From positions 1-64,000 of the forward strand of contig CAWDUT010000003.1 in NCBI GenBank assembly GCA_963805525.1: 64,000 bases of DNA. Direction: 5' to 3'. The notes below the pieces were generated by a model. That model saw only the letters and a program-made list of their open reading frames with translations. It searched no databases and was not told where the DNA came from. This DNA is from DASQFQ01 sp963805525 (GTDB taxonomy: Bacteria; Actinomycetota; Thermoleophilia; Solirubrobacterales; Solirubrobacteraceae). Below are positions 44,423 through 53,600 of this stretch, one piece after another (within the stretch, counting starts at the first letter, position 1; every line of letters starts with the position of its first letter). Position numbers and translations under genes: made by a program.

Positions 44423-46042
44423 GTGGACCTCGCGACCGCCGCCAAGCGCCGCAAGCGCAAGAAGAAGAAGGCGCGCTGCACGCCGGCGAAGCGCAAGCAC
44501 CACAAGAAGGCCAAGTCCTCCTCGCTGGACGCCGCGGCGGCGCGCAAGAAGCACCGCCGCAAGAAGCGCCCGGTCTGCAAGAAGAAGAAGCGGCACCCGA
44601 AGCCGTCGAGCGGCACGCATCCCAAGGTCACCCAGCCCGCGACGCCGCCCGCGCCCGGTCCCGCAGCACCTGTCCCCCCGCCACCCCCGCCACCGAAGCT
44701 CTCGGTCATCAGCTCGCCGATCGCCGTCTATGACGGTCCGTTCGGCTTCGCGCAGGCCGAGCGGCTTCTGTGGCGGGCGGGATTCGGCCCGCGGCCCGGC
44801 CAGGCGGCCGCGCTGGCCAAGCTGGGGATGGAGAAGGCCGTGCTCTCGCTGACGCGCCCGAGCGGCGCCGCGGTGATGGACGGCCCGGCGCCGACCGACG
44901 ACGGCGACCCGATCGCGCCCTACGACCACTACGGCCACGACCTCCTGTACTGGCTCGACCGCATGGTCCGCTCGCGCCACCAGCTGGTCGAGCGGCTCGC
45001 GCTCGTGTTCCACGACTGGTTCGCGACCTCCAACGACGCGGTCGGCTCGGCGCGGCTGATGCTCGACCAGACCAACGTCTTCCGCGCCAACGGCCTCGGC
45101 AGCTTCAAGACCATGGTGCACGCGATCACACAGGACCCGGCGATGATCCTGTTCCTCGACCTCGCCTCCAACCGCAAGGGCGCGATCAACGAGAACTACG
45201 GGCGCGAGCTGATGGAGCTGTTCACGCTCGGCGCCGACCGCGGGGCCTACACCGAGAACGACGTGCGCGAGCTCGCGCGCTCGCTCAGCGGCTGGGACTA
45301 CGACTGGAGCGACCAGCTCGGCGTCCACAACTTCCACTGGGACGAGGCAAACCGCTGGGACCCGGGCTACAAGACCGTGTTCGGCAAGACCGGGCGCTGG
45401 ACGTGGGAGGACGCCGCGCGCATGGTCGTCGAGCACCCGAAGCACCCGTCGTTCTTCGTCGCGAAGCTGTGGAGCTACTTCATCCCGACGGCGCCGGACG
45501 CCGGCACGGCGGCGAAGCTCGAGCAGCTCTACGTCAGCTCCGGCTACGCGATCCGGCCGGTGCTCGAGGCGATCCTGTGCTCGCCGCAGCTCTACACGGG
45601 GCCGCGGATGGTCAAGCCGCCGACGGTGTTCGTGGCCGGGATGCTGCGCGCCCGCAGTCGCGGGATCACCACGAACTCGTGGAACTGGGTGCTCTCCGGC
45701 TGCGGCCAGGTCCTCTACTACCCGCCCGACGTCTCGGGCTGGGACGACAAGCGCTGGCTCGACACCAACACCACGCTCGGCCGCTGGGAGGCGGTCGTGA
45801 TGGCGCTCGACGGCGACACCGCCGATCCGAGCGCGGACTACCCGGCCGAGACGCCGTCCGAGGCGCTCAAGCTGGCGCGCGACTTCTGGGGCGCGCCGAC
45901 GCTGACGACCGGCGGCGTGGCCGCGCTCAACACGTTCGCCCACGACGCGATCGCCGCCGACGCCGCCGACTGGCAGCGCGCGTCGCGCCAGAACGCCCTG
46001 CGCCAGCTGATCGCCGGCTCCCCCGACTACCAGACCTCCTGA
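44423..46042 (+). CDS. DUF1800 protein
   Basis: 539 aa. The first ~100 residues are extremely Lys/Arg-rich (RRKRKKKKARC, KKRPVCKKKKR) then proline-rich. From about residue 110 to the end it is the DUF1800 domain: AERLLWRAGFGPRPGQAAAL, the Glu-rich NENYGRELMELFTLGADRGAYTENDVRELARSLSGW, and HPSFFVAKLWSYFIP. The family is widespread and uncharacterised; it nearly always neighbours DUF1501, as here. The GTG at 44423 is tentative, since the basic N-terminus lacks a recognisable signal peptide and no SD is visible. First gene of a three-gene operon, 11 bp before the next. Confidence 0.9.
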   Translation: MDLATAAKRRKRKKKKARCTPAKRKHHKKAKSSSLDAAAARKKHRRKKRPVCKKKKRHPKPSSGTHPKVTQPATPPAPGPAAPVPPPPPPPKLSVISSPIAVYDGPFGFAQAERLLWRAGFGPRPGQAAALAKLGMEKAVLSLTRPSGAAVMDGPAPTDDGDPIAPYDHYGHDLLYWLDRMVRSRHQLVERLALVFHDWFATSNDAVGSARLMLDQTNVFRANGLGSFKTMVHAITQDPAMILFLDLASNRKGAINENYGRELMELFTLGADRGAYTENDVRELARSLSGWDYDWSDQLGVHNFHWDEANRWDPGYKTVFGKTGRWTWEDAARMVVEHPKHPSFFVAKLWSYFIPTAPDAGTAAKLEQLYVSSGYAIRPVLEAILCSPQLYTGPRMVKPPTVFVAGMLRARSRGITTNSWNWVLSGCGQVLYYPPDVSGWDDKRWLDTNTTLGRWEAVVMALDGDTADPSADYPAETPSEALKLARDFWGAPTLTTGGVAALNTFAHDAIAADAADWQRASRQNALRQLIAGSPDYQTS

Positions 46043-46053
46043 GGACCCTCGCC

Positions 46054-47397
46054 ATGGCCTGCCACTGCAACGACTTCTCCAAGGCGCAAGCCGGTCGCGG
46101 CCTGCGCGGGATCGAGCCGGGCATGCCCGTCCCGGCCGGCACCGGCCTCTCGCGCCGCGCCTTCCTCGCGCGCGGCAGCGGGCTCGCGCTGTCGGTGTTC
46201 GGCGGCTCGCTGCTGTCGCGGATGGCGTTCGAGGAGGGCATCGCCCGTGCCGCCGCGGGGCCGGCCGAGCCGGTGTTGATCTCGATCTTCCTGTCCGGCG
46301 GGTTCGACTCGCTGTCGATGCTGGCGCCGGTCGGCGACCCGCGCTACGCCCAGCTCCGGCCCACCCTCAAGCTCGCCCCCAACGGCGACGCCTTCACCGA
46401 GGACAACCGCCTCCAGTGGCACCCGAACGCTGCGCCGCTGCGCGACCTCCATCTCGCGGGCAAGGTCAGCGTGATGCCGGCGATCGGCTACGACGACGCC
46501 AACCAATCGCACTTCACCTCGCGCCACTACTGGGAGGTCGGCGAGCTCAACCCGTTCGGGCGGATCGGCTGGCTCGGGCGCTACCTCGACAAGCACGGCG
46601 CCGACGACAACCCGCTGCAGGGACTCTCGCTCGACTGGAGCCTCGCGCCCGCGCTGGCGGCCTCGAACGTGCCGGTCGCGGCCGTCTCCAACCCCGAGTA
46701 CTTCTCGCTCGACGCCCGCGACGTGTGGGACGGCGGGGTCCGCACGAAGCTGATCGACGCGCTCGCGACGCAGGGCAAGATCGCCACCTCCGATCCCGAG
46801 CTCAAGAGCGCCCGCCGCGCCGCCGTCCAGACCGTCGGCCTGCGCGGCCAGCTGGCCGGCCTCCAGGGCACCGACGCGCCGTGGCAGGCGACGGTCGACT
46901 ACCCGAGCACCGACGGCTTCGCCCGCCGCCTTGCCGTGCTCGCGGAGATGCTCGACATGGGCCTGCCGATGAAGGTCGTCGCGCTCGACGCCAACGGCGG
47001 CTACGACACCCACGACAACCAGAACGGCACGCTGCCGGACGACATCGCGCTGTTCTCGCAGTCGCTGGCCGCCTTCCAGGCCGACCTCGAGGCGCGCGGC
47101 CTCGCCGACCGCGTCCTGATCAACGTCTGGAGCGAGTTCGGGCGCCGGCCGGAGGAGAACGGCAGCGGCACCGACCACGGCGCCGCCGGCCTCTCGCTGC
47201 TGATCGGCACGCGCGCCAAGGGCACGATGGTCGGCGAGTTCCCCGGCCTGGCGACGCTCGACGAGGACGACAACCTCCGCCACACCACCGACTTCCGCGC
47301 GGTCTACTGCTCGCTGCTCGAGCAGTGGATGGGCGTCGACGCGGCGGGCATCATCCCCGGCGCGTCGAGCTTCGCGCGGCCCGCGCTGATCCGATGA
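46054..47397 (+). CDS. DUF1501 protein with Tat signal
   Basis: 447 aa. SRRAFLARGSGLALSVFGG (about residues 33-51) is a twin-arginine signal. The mature part is DUF1501, a sulfatase/alkaline-phosphatase-like fold: LISIFLSGGFDSLSML, VMPAIGYDDANQSHFTSRHYWEVG, VVALDANGGYDTHDNQ, VWSEFGRRPEENGSGTDHGAAG. The conserved Asp, His and Asn resemble metal ligands of that superfamily. Activity is unknown. ATG at 46054, 11 bp after DUF1800, and ATGA overlap with the cupredoxin gene, so the three are made together. Export by Tat implies a folded, probably metal-loaded protein. Confidence 0.92.
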   Translation: MACHCNDFSKAQAGRGLRGIEPGMPVPAGTGLSRRAFLARGSGLALSVFGGSLLSRMAFEEGIARAAAGPAEPVLISIFLSGGFDSLSMLAPVGDPRYAQLRPTLKLAPNGDAFTEDNRLQWHPNAAPLRDLHLAGKVSVMPAIGYDDANQSHFTSRHYWEVGELNPFGRIGWLGRYLDKHGADDNPLQGLSLDWSLAPALAASNVPVAAVSNPEYFSLDARDVWDGGVRTKLIDALATQGKIATSDPELKSARRAAVQTVGLRGQLAGLQGTDAPWQATVDYPSTDGFARRLAVLAEMLDMGLPMKVVALDANGGYDTHDNQNGTLPDDIALFSQSLAAFQADLEARGLADRVLINVWSEFGRRPEENGSGTDHGAAGLSLLIGTRAKGTMVGEFPGLATLDEDDNLRHTTDFRAVYCSLLEQWMGVDAAGIIPGASSFARPALIR

Positions 47398-48002
47398 TCC
47401 GCGGCGTCGTCCTCGCGCTGCTGACCGCCCTGCTGCTCGCCGGAGCACCGACCGCGGGCGTCGCCATGGTCAAGAAGGGCAAGCTGACGTGCAAGCAGGC
47501 CAAGCGCACGCACGTGCGCAAGCTCAGCCGCCGCCAGCGCAAGCGGGTCCTGGCGGTCCGCCGCCGCTGCGCCAAGGCGAAGAAGCAGGCCGTCACGGCG
47601 CCCGCTCCGGGCACCACACCGACCTCGCCGCCGGGCGGCGCAGGCACCGCTGCGCCCCCGTCGGTCACGCCCGACGATCCGGACTACACCGCGCCGCCGC
47701 CGGACGACAACCCGCACGCGCTGCAGGTCGTCTCGGGCGAGTTCTACCTCAACCTCTCCAAGGCCACCGTCCTCTCAGGGCCCGTCCGGGTGGAGTTCAA
47801 CAACGCCTTCGCCGAGGACCCGCACGACCTCCACCTCGCCCGCCAGGACGGCACCGGCCCCAGCTACGCGTTCGGCACGCTCGGGGCGGGCGGCATCGAG
47901 GCGAAGACGCTGGACCTCAGCGCCGGCGCCTGGCAGCTGTTCTGCGCCCTGCCCGAGCACGCCTCGCGCGGCATGACCGCGAAGCTTACGGTCACCCGGT
48001 AG
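47394..48002 (+). CDS. Exported cupredoxin-domain protein
   Basis: 202 aa. Signal peptide (about 1-24, LALLTALLLAGAPTAGVA), a basic Lys/Arg-rich linker (about 27-65), a proline-rich spacer (about 70-105), then a cupredoxin fold. Candidate copper ligands: His144 or 147 in DPHDLHL, and Cys184, His189 and Met194 in CALPEHASRGM (C-x4-H-x4-M, azurin-like). Likely an extracytoplasmic electron carrier or copper donor for the DUF1800/DUF1501 pair it is cotranscribed with. Distinct in spacing and linker from the cupredoxin at 8463-8807. A small inverted repeat GCCGGT/ACCGGC follows the stop. Confidence 0.85.
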   Translation: MIRGVVLALLTALLLAGAPTAGVAMVKKGKLTCKQAKRTHVRKLSRRQRKRVLAVRRRCAKAKKQAVTAPAPGTTPTSPPGGAGTAAPPSVTPDDPDYTAPPPDDNPHALQVVSGEFYLNLSKATVLSGPVRVEFNNAFAEDPHDLHLARQDGTGPSYAFGTLGAGGIEAKTLDLSAGAWQLFCALPEHASRGMTAKLTVTR

Positions 48003-48043
48003 CCGGTTCCGACCGGCCCGGCGGCTAGCTTGCGCCGCCGTTC

Positions 48044-49645
48044 ATGCCGGTCCGCACGCTCCCCGCGTGGCCCGCCGGCCGCCCTCTGCGCGCGTGGCAG
48101 GAGGAGGCCGTCGCGGCCGCCCTCGCCCATCCCCAGCGCTCCTTCCTCGCCTCCGCGACGCCCGCGGCGGGCAAGACGACGTTCGGCCTCCACGTCGCGC
48201 ACCGGATGCTCTCCGAGGGCCGGGTCGGGCGCGTCTGCATCGTCGCGCCGACCACCCACATCGCCCGCCAGTGGGCGGCCGACGCGGCCCGCTACGGGCT
48301 GGACATCGAGCCCAACCGGCCCAACGCGGCCGGCCCGGAGCCGCGCGACCGCCACGGCGTGGCGGTGACCTACCAGACGCTCGCGGCCGGCCCGAAGGTC
48401 CACCGCCGCCGCTGCCAGGAGGTGCCGACGCTGCTGCTGGCCGACGAGCCGCACCACATGGGCGACCAGGCCGCGTGGGGCCGCAGCGCGCAGTCGGCGT
48501 TCGAGGGCGCGCGCTTCCGCCTGCTCCTCTCGGGCACGCCGTTCCGCTCCGACAACACGCCGATCCCGTGGATCGCCTACGACGAGGACGGCGTCTCGCG
48601 CGCCGACTACGCCTACGGCTACACCGACGCGCTGCTCGACGGCGTCTGCCGCCCCGTGACCTTCCACACCTACGACGGCGACATGGAGTGGGTGTCGGAC
48701 GGCCGCCGCCGCCGCGCCGACTTCAGCGTCGGCCTGCCCGCCGCCGAGGCGGCACGCCGCCTGCGCACTGCGCTCGACCCCGACGGCGACTGGGTCGCCC
48801 ACGTCCTGCGCGACGCCGACGCACGGCTGAGCGAGCTGCGCTCCGGCCCGCACCCCGAGGCCGGCGGGCTCGTGGTCGCGACCGACATGGAGCATGCGGG
48901 GCGGCTGGCCGAGCGGCTGGCGCGCATCTCCGGCGAGGAGCCGGTGATCGTCACCTCCGAGACCGAGGGCGCCTCGGACCGGATCGCGCGGTTCGCCGCC
49001 GGCAGCGGGCGCTGGCTCGTCTCGGTGCTGATGGTCTCCGAGGGCGTCGACGTGCCGCGGCTGCGCGTCGGCGTCTACGCGACCACCGCGCGCACCGAGC
49101 TGTTCTTCCGCCAGGTCGTCGGCCGCTTCGTCCGCCGCACGCCGACGCCGCGCGAGCAGATGAGCCACCTCTTCCTCGCCTCCGACCCGCGGCTCAAGCA
49201 GCTCGCCGCGCAGGTCGAGGAGGAGCGCAACCACGCGCTCCAGCAGCAGGCCGAGGGCGAGATCGTGGCCGAGCAGCGCGAGCGCGCTGAGGCGCAGGAG
49301 GCGTGGCGCATGCTCTCCTCGAGCGCCCGCCGCGACGACGAGGTCCTGCAGACCACCCAGCCCGGCGAGGCGCTGCAGCTGTTCGCCGACGCGTCCGCCC
49401 CGCCCGCGCCGTCGCCGGCGTTCGCCGCGTTCACCGCGCCCGAGCCGGAGGCGCGCCACAAGACCCGCGAGCGCCTGCGCGACGAGCGCCGCACGCTGGT
49501 CGCCGCCGTCGCGCGCCGCACCGGCGAGGCCCACCGCGCGATCCATGCGCGCGTCAACCGCGCGACCGGCGCCGGCTCGGTCACGGAGGCCAGCGCGGAG
49601 CAGCTCGAGCGCGGCAACCGGCTGCTCGAGCGCAAACTCGGCTAA
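48044..49645 (+). CDS. SF2 DEAD/DEAH-type helicase
   Basis: 533 aa. Motif Q/I region RPLRAWQEEAVAAAL and Walker A ATPAAGKTTFG (about residues 38-48), motif Ia IVAPTTHIARQW, Walker B LLADEPHH, motif III LLSGTPFRSD, motif V VSEGVDVP and motif VI FRQVVGRFVRR. It resembles the compact ResIII-type helicases; no nuclease or specificity domain is attached. The last ~150 aa are charged and helical. Substrate unknown; DNA repair or transcription-coupled roles are possible. ATG at 48044 just after the cupredoxin gene with its own short gap of 41 bp. A small gene follows 10 bp later. Confidence 0.9.
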   Translation: MPVRTLPAWPAGRPLRAWQEEAVAAALAHPQRSFLASATPAAGKTTFGLHVAHRMLSEGRVGRVCIVAPTTHIARQWAADAARYGLDIEPNRPNAAGPEPRDRHGVAVTYQTLAAGPKVHRRRCQEVPTLLLADEPHHMGDQAAWGRSAQSAFEGARFRLLLSGTPFRSDNTPIPWIAYDEDGVSRADYAYGYTDALLDGVCRPVTFHTYDGDMEWVSDGRRRRADFSVGLPAAEAARRLRTALDPDGDWVAHVLRDADARLSELRSGPHPEAGGLVVATDMEHAGRLAERLARISGEEPVIVTSETEGASDRIARFAAGSGRWLVSVLMVSEGVDVPRLRVGVYATTARTELFFRQVVGRFVRRTPTPREQMSHLFLASDPRLKQLAAQVEEERNHALQQQAEGEIVAEQRERAEAQEAWRMLSSSARRDDEVLQTTQPGEALQLFADASAPPAPSPAFAAFTAPEPEARHKTRERLRDERRTLVAAVARRTGEAHRAIHARVNRATGAGSVTEASAEQLERGNRLLERKLG

Positions 49646-49655
49646 CGTCGCTCCC

Positions 49656-49946
49656 ATGGCCGACGACGGGCTCGACGCCCTCACCTCAGAGCAGCTCCAC
49701 GATCTGGCGGTGAAGCGAGCCCGCCGCCACGTCGACGCGCGCTTCTTCTACGACATGATGAAGCTGCTGCCCGTCGCCGAGGCGGGCGCGGGCGAGTACG
49801 AGAAGTCCGAGGACGACATCCTGCGCCTCAGCGCCCACTTCAATGACGTGACCGACTCCGGCAAGGGCGAGGTCGGCGACCTCATGCGGCCGTTCTACCT
49901 CGAGTACCTCCGGAAGCACGGCGTCAGCGCCCCCGATGCTCCCTGA
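49656..49946 (+). CDS. Small acidic helical protein, function unknown
   Basis: 96 aa (MADDGLDALTSEQLHDLAVKRARRHVDARFFYDMMKLLP, then an acidic SEDDILRLSAHFNDV segment). Predicted mainly alpha-helical, no membrane segment, no Cys. It starts 10 bp after the helicase stop and overlaps the next gene by 11 bp, so translation is probably coupled. I recognise no family. It could be a partner of the helicase or a small regulator; neither is shown by sequence. Confidence 0.7.
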   Translation: MADDGLDALTSEQLHDLAVKRARRHVDARFFYDMMKLLPVAEAGAGEYEKSEDDILRLSAHFNDVTDSGKGEVGDLMRPFYLEYLRKHGVSAPDAP

Positions 49947-50319
49947 GTGGCCTGCGGGCACCGTCGCGGTGCTCTCGACCGCCGGGCCGCACGCGATCCC
50001 CGTCTCCACCGCCACCCGCGCCGGCGACCGGCTCATCCACTTCGCGCTCGCCCACAGGCGCGACTCGCTCGCCCGCCTGCGCGAGGAGCCGCGCTGCGCG
50101 CTGACGATCCTCGCCGCGGGCGTCGCGGTCACCGCCTACGGCGCCGCCGAGGTGGTCGACGCCGACGACCGCATCTCCTACCTACGGCTCGACGTCGAGT
50201 CCGTCGAGGACCACGACCAGCCGACCTTCTCGCTCGACGAGGGCGTGCGCTGGCGCTGGACCGACGAGCGGGCCGAGGCCGGCGACGCCGGCGTGCGCGC
50301 CCGCCTGGGCAAGCTCTAG
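49936..50319 (+). CDS. FMN-binding split-barrel protein (PNPOx-like)
   Basis: 127 aa. The pattern VAVLSTAGPHAIPVSTATRAGDRLIHFALAHRRDSLARLREEPRCALTILAAGVAVTAYGAAEVV matches the PNPOx/FMN-binding split barrel in its small single-domain form: a strand-turn opening, the RRDSLARLREEPR helix, and a following beta strand. Members bind FMN or F420 or haem and reduce small molecules; the substrate here cannot be inferred. The ATG at 49936 overlaps the previous gene. It ends 4 bp inside the convergent small gene on the other strand. Confidence 0.82.
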   Translation: MLPEWPAGTVAVLSTAGPHAIPVSTATRAGDRLIHFALAHRRDSLARLREEPRCALTILAAGVAVTAYGAAEVVDADDRISYLRLDVESVEDHDQPTFSLDEGVRWRWTDERAEAGDAGVRARLGKL

Positions 50320-50600
50320 CCGACCTCGAGCGTCACCTCCTGGTGCCACTCGAAGGTGGCGAGCTTGGCCCCCTTTGGCGCGACGGTCACGCCTGACACC
50401 TGCGCGGGGCCGTCCTTCCACGACTGCGCGCTCGCCTCCGTGTCGGTGAACGTCGCCCCCGGCGCGTCGGTCAGGCCCTGGGCGACCGTGTTGCCCTGCA
50501 CGACCATCCAGTGGACCTGCGACGGCTGCTCGACGACGCCAGTCACCTCCACGCGGCCGCCGTTCACCTTCAGCGGGCTATCGAACTCCGATTTCGGCAT
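50316..50600 (-). CDS. Small beta-rich protein, function unknown
   Basis: 94 aa (MPKSEFDSPLKVNGGRVEV...). Alternating short strands (VEVTGVVEQPSQVHWMVVQGN, ATFTDTEASAQSW, KLATFEWHQEVTLEVG) suggest a beta-sandwich. The ATG at 50600 has an ideal GGAGGTG 5 nt upstream, lying inside the last codons of the SARP gene, so it is the translationally coupled last gene of that operon. A GTG at 50606 is possible but less well placed. Not a recognised family. Confidence 0.65.
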   Translation of the reverse strand: MPKSEFDSPLKVNGGRVEVTGVVEQPSQVHWMVVQGNTVAQGLTDAPGATFTDTEASAQSWKDGPAQVSGVTVAPKGAKLATFEWHQEVTLEVG

Positions 50601-53600
50601 GGTCACCTCCGTCGACCAGTGGTTGCGCGCGGTCGGCCAGCACGACCGCGCCCTTGCGGCGGTACAGCTCCTGCGCCTCGCGCGCGGCGGCGGCCGCCTC
50701 CGCGGGCCGGCCGCGCAGGCGCAGGATCTCGGCGAGCGCGAGCAGCGCGTCGGCGTGGTCGGTCAGTAGATCCGTTCGCTCGACGATGGTGAGCGCCTCG
50801 CGCGCGAGCGCCTCCCCCTCCTCGTGGGCGCCGCGGCGGGCGAGCACCCCCGCGCGAACGCTGCGCCAGATCGCCTGCGTGACGCGGTCCTCGGCCAGCG
50901 CCCAGCGCTCGCTGGTCTCGGTCAGCGCCTCTGCCTCGTCCTCGCGGCCCTGCGCGAGGCGCGCCTGCGCGAGCAGCCCCGCGGTGGTGGCCAGCAGGGC
51001 GCGCTCGCCCACCGCCTCCAGCCGGTCCACGTCCAGCTTCAGGCGCTCCGCGGCGGCCGCGGGGTTGCCCGCGAACATCTCCAGCTGCGCCTCGTGGTGG
51101 CTGATCATCGACTGCAGCCGCCCGAGCTCGCCGAGGATCGCGTTGGCGTCCGCGATCAGGCGCCGCGCCGCGTCGAACTCGCCGGTCATGCCCAGCAGCA
51201 GCGCCAGCGGGCGCATCATCACCGCGCTCGCAACCGGGCTGTCGCGCACCTCCTCCCGGAGCCGCCGGCAGAGCGGGATCGCCTCGGCGACGGGCATCGG
51301 GCCGAACGACGCCGCCACCGCGAGCCAGCCGAGGATCTCGAGCAGCTCTCGATCGTCACCGGCGCGCCGCGCGTGGACCTCCGCCTCGCGCCACGCCAGC
51401 TCGGCGCGCGCGGCCTGGCTCTCCGCCCACTCGACGTTCCCGCGCATCCGCCAGGCCCGGCAGCGGCCCAGATCGTCGGTGAGCACCTCGAGCGCGCCTC
51501 CGGCCGCGCGGCGGGCCCGGTCGAGGCCGGCTTCCGGATCGGCGTGGAGGCCGACGAGCGCGAGCTCGAGCCGGGCGCGCGCTTCGGCAGCCGGATCGGC
51601 AGCCTGTTCGACGGCCTCGTCGAGCACGCGCTGCGCATCCTCGAGCCGGCCCGCGTCGAACAGCGCGACGCCGAGCGCGGGGAGGACCTCGGCGCGGGCG
51701 GGGTCGCCCTCGCGCGTCAACGCGATCGCGCGCTCGAGCAGCGCCGCGCCGGCTGCAGGGTCGCCGCGGCGCAGCGCGCCCCGCGCGGCGCTCGCGAGCC
51801 GTTGCACCGCCTCGGCGACGAGCGCGTCCTCGCGCGGGAGGCCGAGCTCGGCGCGGTAGGCGCAGGCGCGCTCGAGGTGGTAGCCGATCACCTGGTCCTC
51901 GGGCTCGGGCGTGCCCTGGAGCCATTCGGCGAGCCGCTCGTGGAGCTCCGCGCGGCGGCGCTTGGGCAGGCCGCGGTAGGCGACCTCGCGGATCAGCGCG
52001 TGGGCGAAGCGGAAGCCGTCGTCGCCGGGCGCGCGTGCGGGGTGGATCAGCTGGCGCCGCACGAGCGCGGTCAGCGGCGCGGTCAGGTCGTCGTCGCCCA
52101 GCGCCGCGAGCGCGCCGCGGCGGAAGCTCCTGCCCTCGACCGCGGCGTGCTCGAGCAGCGTGCGCTCGTCCGTGCCGAGCTGGCCGAGCCGCGCGGCCAG
52201 CACCGCCTCCACGGTCGGTGGCAGCTCGCCCTCCGCCCCGATCGCCACCAGCTGCTCGAGGAAGAGCGGGTTCCCGTCGGCGCGCTCGACCATCCGGCGC
52301 GCGGCGAGCCCCTGGGCGCCGAGCCGTGCGACCAGAGCGAGCGCGTCGATCTCGTCGAGCGCGTCGAGGCCGAGCACGGCGGCGCTGCGCTGCGGCGTCG
52401 CCCACGACGGCCGCCGCTCCAGCAGCTCCGGGCGGCCGAGGCAGACGAGCAGGATCGCCGCGCCGCTGCAGAACGCGATCAGGTAGTCGACGAGGTCGAG
52501 CAGCGCCGGCTCGGCCCAGTGGGCGTCGTCGATCACGATCACGAGCGGGCGCTCGCGGGCCGCGGCCTCGAACAGCCGGCGCACCGCCCAGGCCGTCTCC
52601 TCCGCCTTGGCCGGCTCGTCGGACTGCCCGGTGGCGGCGCGCAGATGGCGGTGGATCACGTCGGCCTGCTCGTCGCCCGCGAGCAGCGGCTCCACGTCCC
52701 CGAGCTGCCCGACGATCTCCGCCAGCGGGCGGTACGCGAGCCCTTCGCCGTAGCTGGGGCAGCGCCCGCTGACCACGAGCGCGTCGAGCGTCGCGCTCGC
52801 CTCGTGGGCGAGCCGCGACTTGCCGATGCCGGGCGGCCCGACGACGGCGAGCAGCCGCACCCCCTGCTCGCGCGCTGCGGCGGCGAGCGCCTCTCGGAGT
52901 TGTCCGAGCTCGCGCTCGCGCCCGACGAACGCGGTGGTGGGGGGCCGGACCTCGAGCGGCGCGGGCTCGCCGAGCGCCTCCAGCCGCCACGCGTCGCCCG
53001 CCGGCTCAGCGCGGACGGCCGCCGTGACGAGCCGGTGCGCGCCCGCGCCGAGCAACGCCTCGCCGGGGGCGGCCCGCCCCGCCAGCGCGGCGGCGACGGC
53101 CACCGCCTCGCCGGTCGCGAACGCCGCGCCGCGCGCCCCGGCGCCGATGAACACCTCACCGGCGTCGACGCCCAGGCCGGCCCCGGCGTCGCGCAGCTCG
53201 TCGGCGGCTCGCGCGGCTCGCAGCGCGTCGTCCTCGTGCAGCTCCTCCATCCCGAAGATCCCGGTCACCGACCCGCCGGAGAGGCTGTCGACGGTGCCCC
53301 CGTGACGCTCGATCACGGTCGCGCAGCGGTCGAGTCGCGCGTGCAGCGTCTCCGGGTCGGTCGCGCCCGCCACCGTCGCGACGAGGACGCCGACCAGGCG
53401 GCGCCGCGACTCCTGCGGCCGCGCCGCCGGCGCGGGCTCCGGCGTGGTCCGGGCGGGCGCGTCGAGCTCCGGCGACTGATCCAGCATCTGCTGCTGCAGC
53501 CGCCGCAGCTCCTCACCCGGCTCGAGCCCCAGCTCGTCGGCGAGGAAGCTGCGCGTGTCGCGGTAAACCGCCAGCGCGTCCGCCTGCCGGCCCGCGCGGT

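Noticed and set aside
48044..50319. Phage-defence system around the SF2 helicase
   Set aside because: There is no nuclease, methylase, reverse transcriptase, NTPase sensor or toxin nearby. The helicase alone does not justify the claim.
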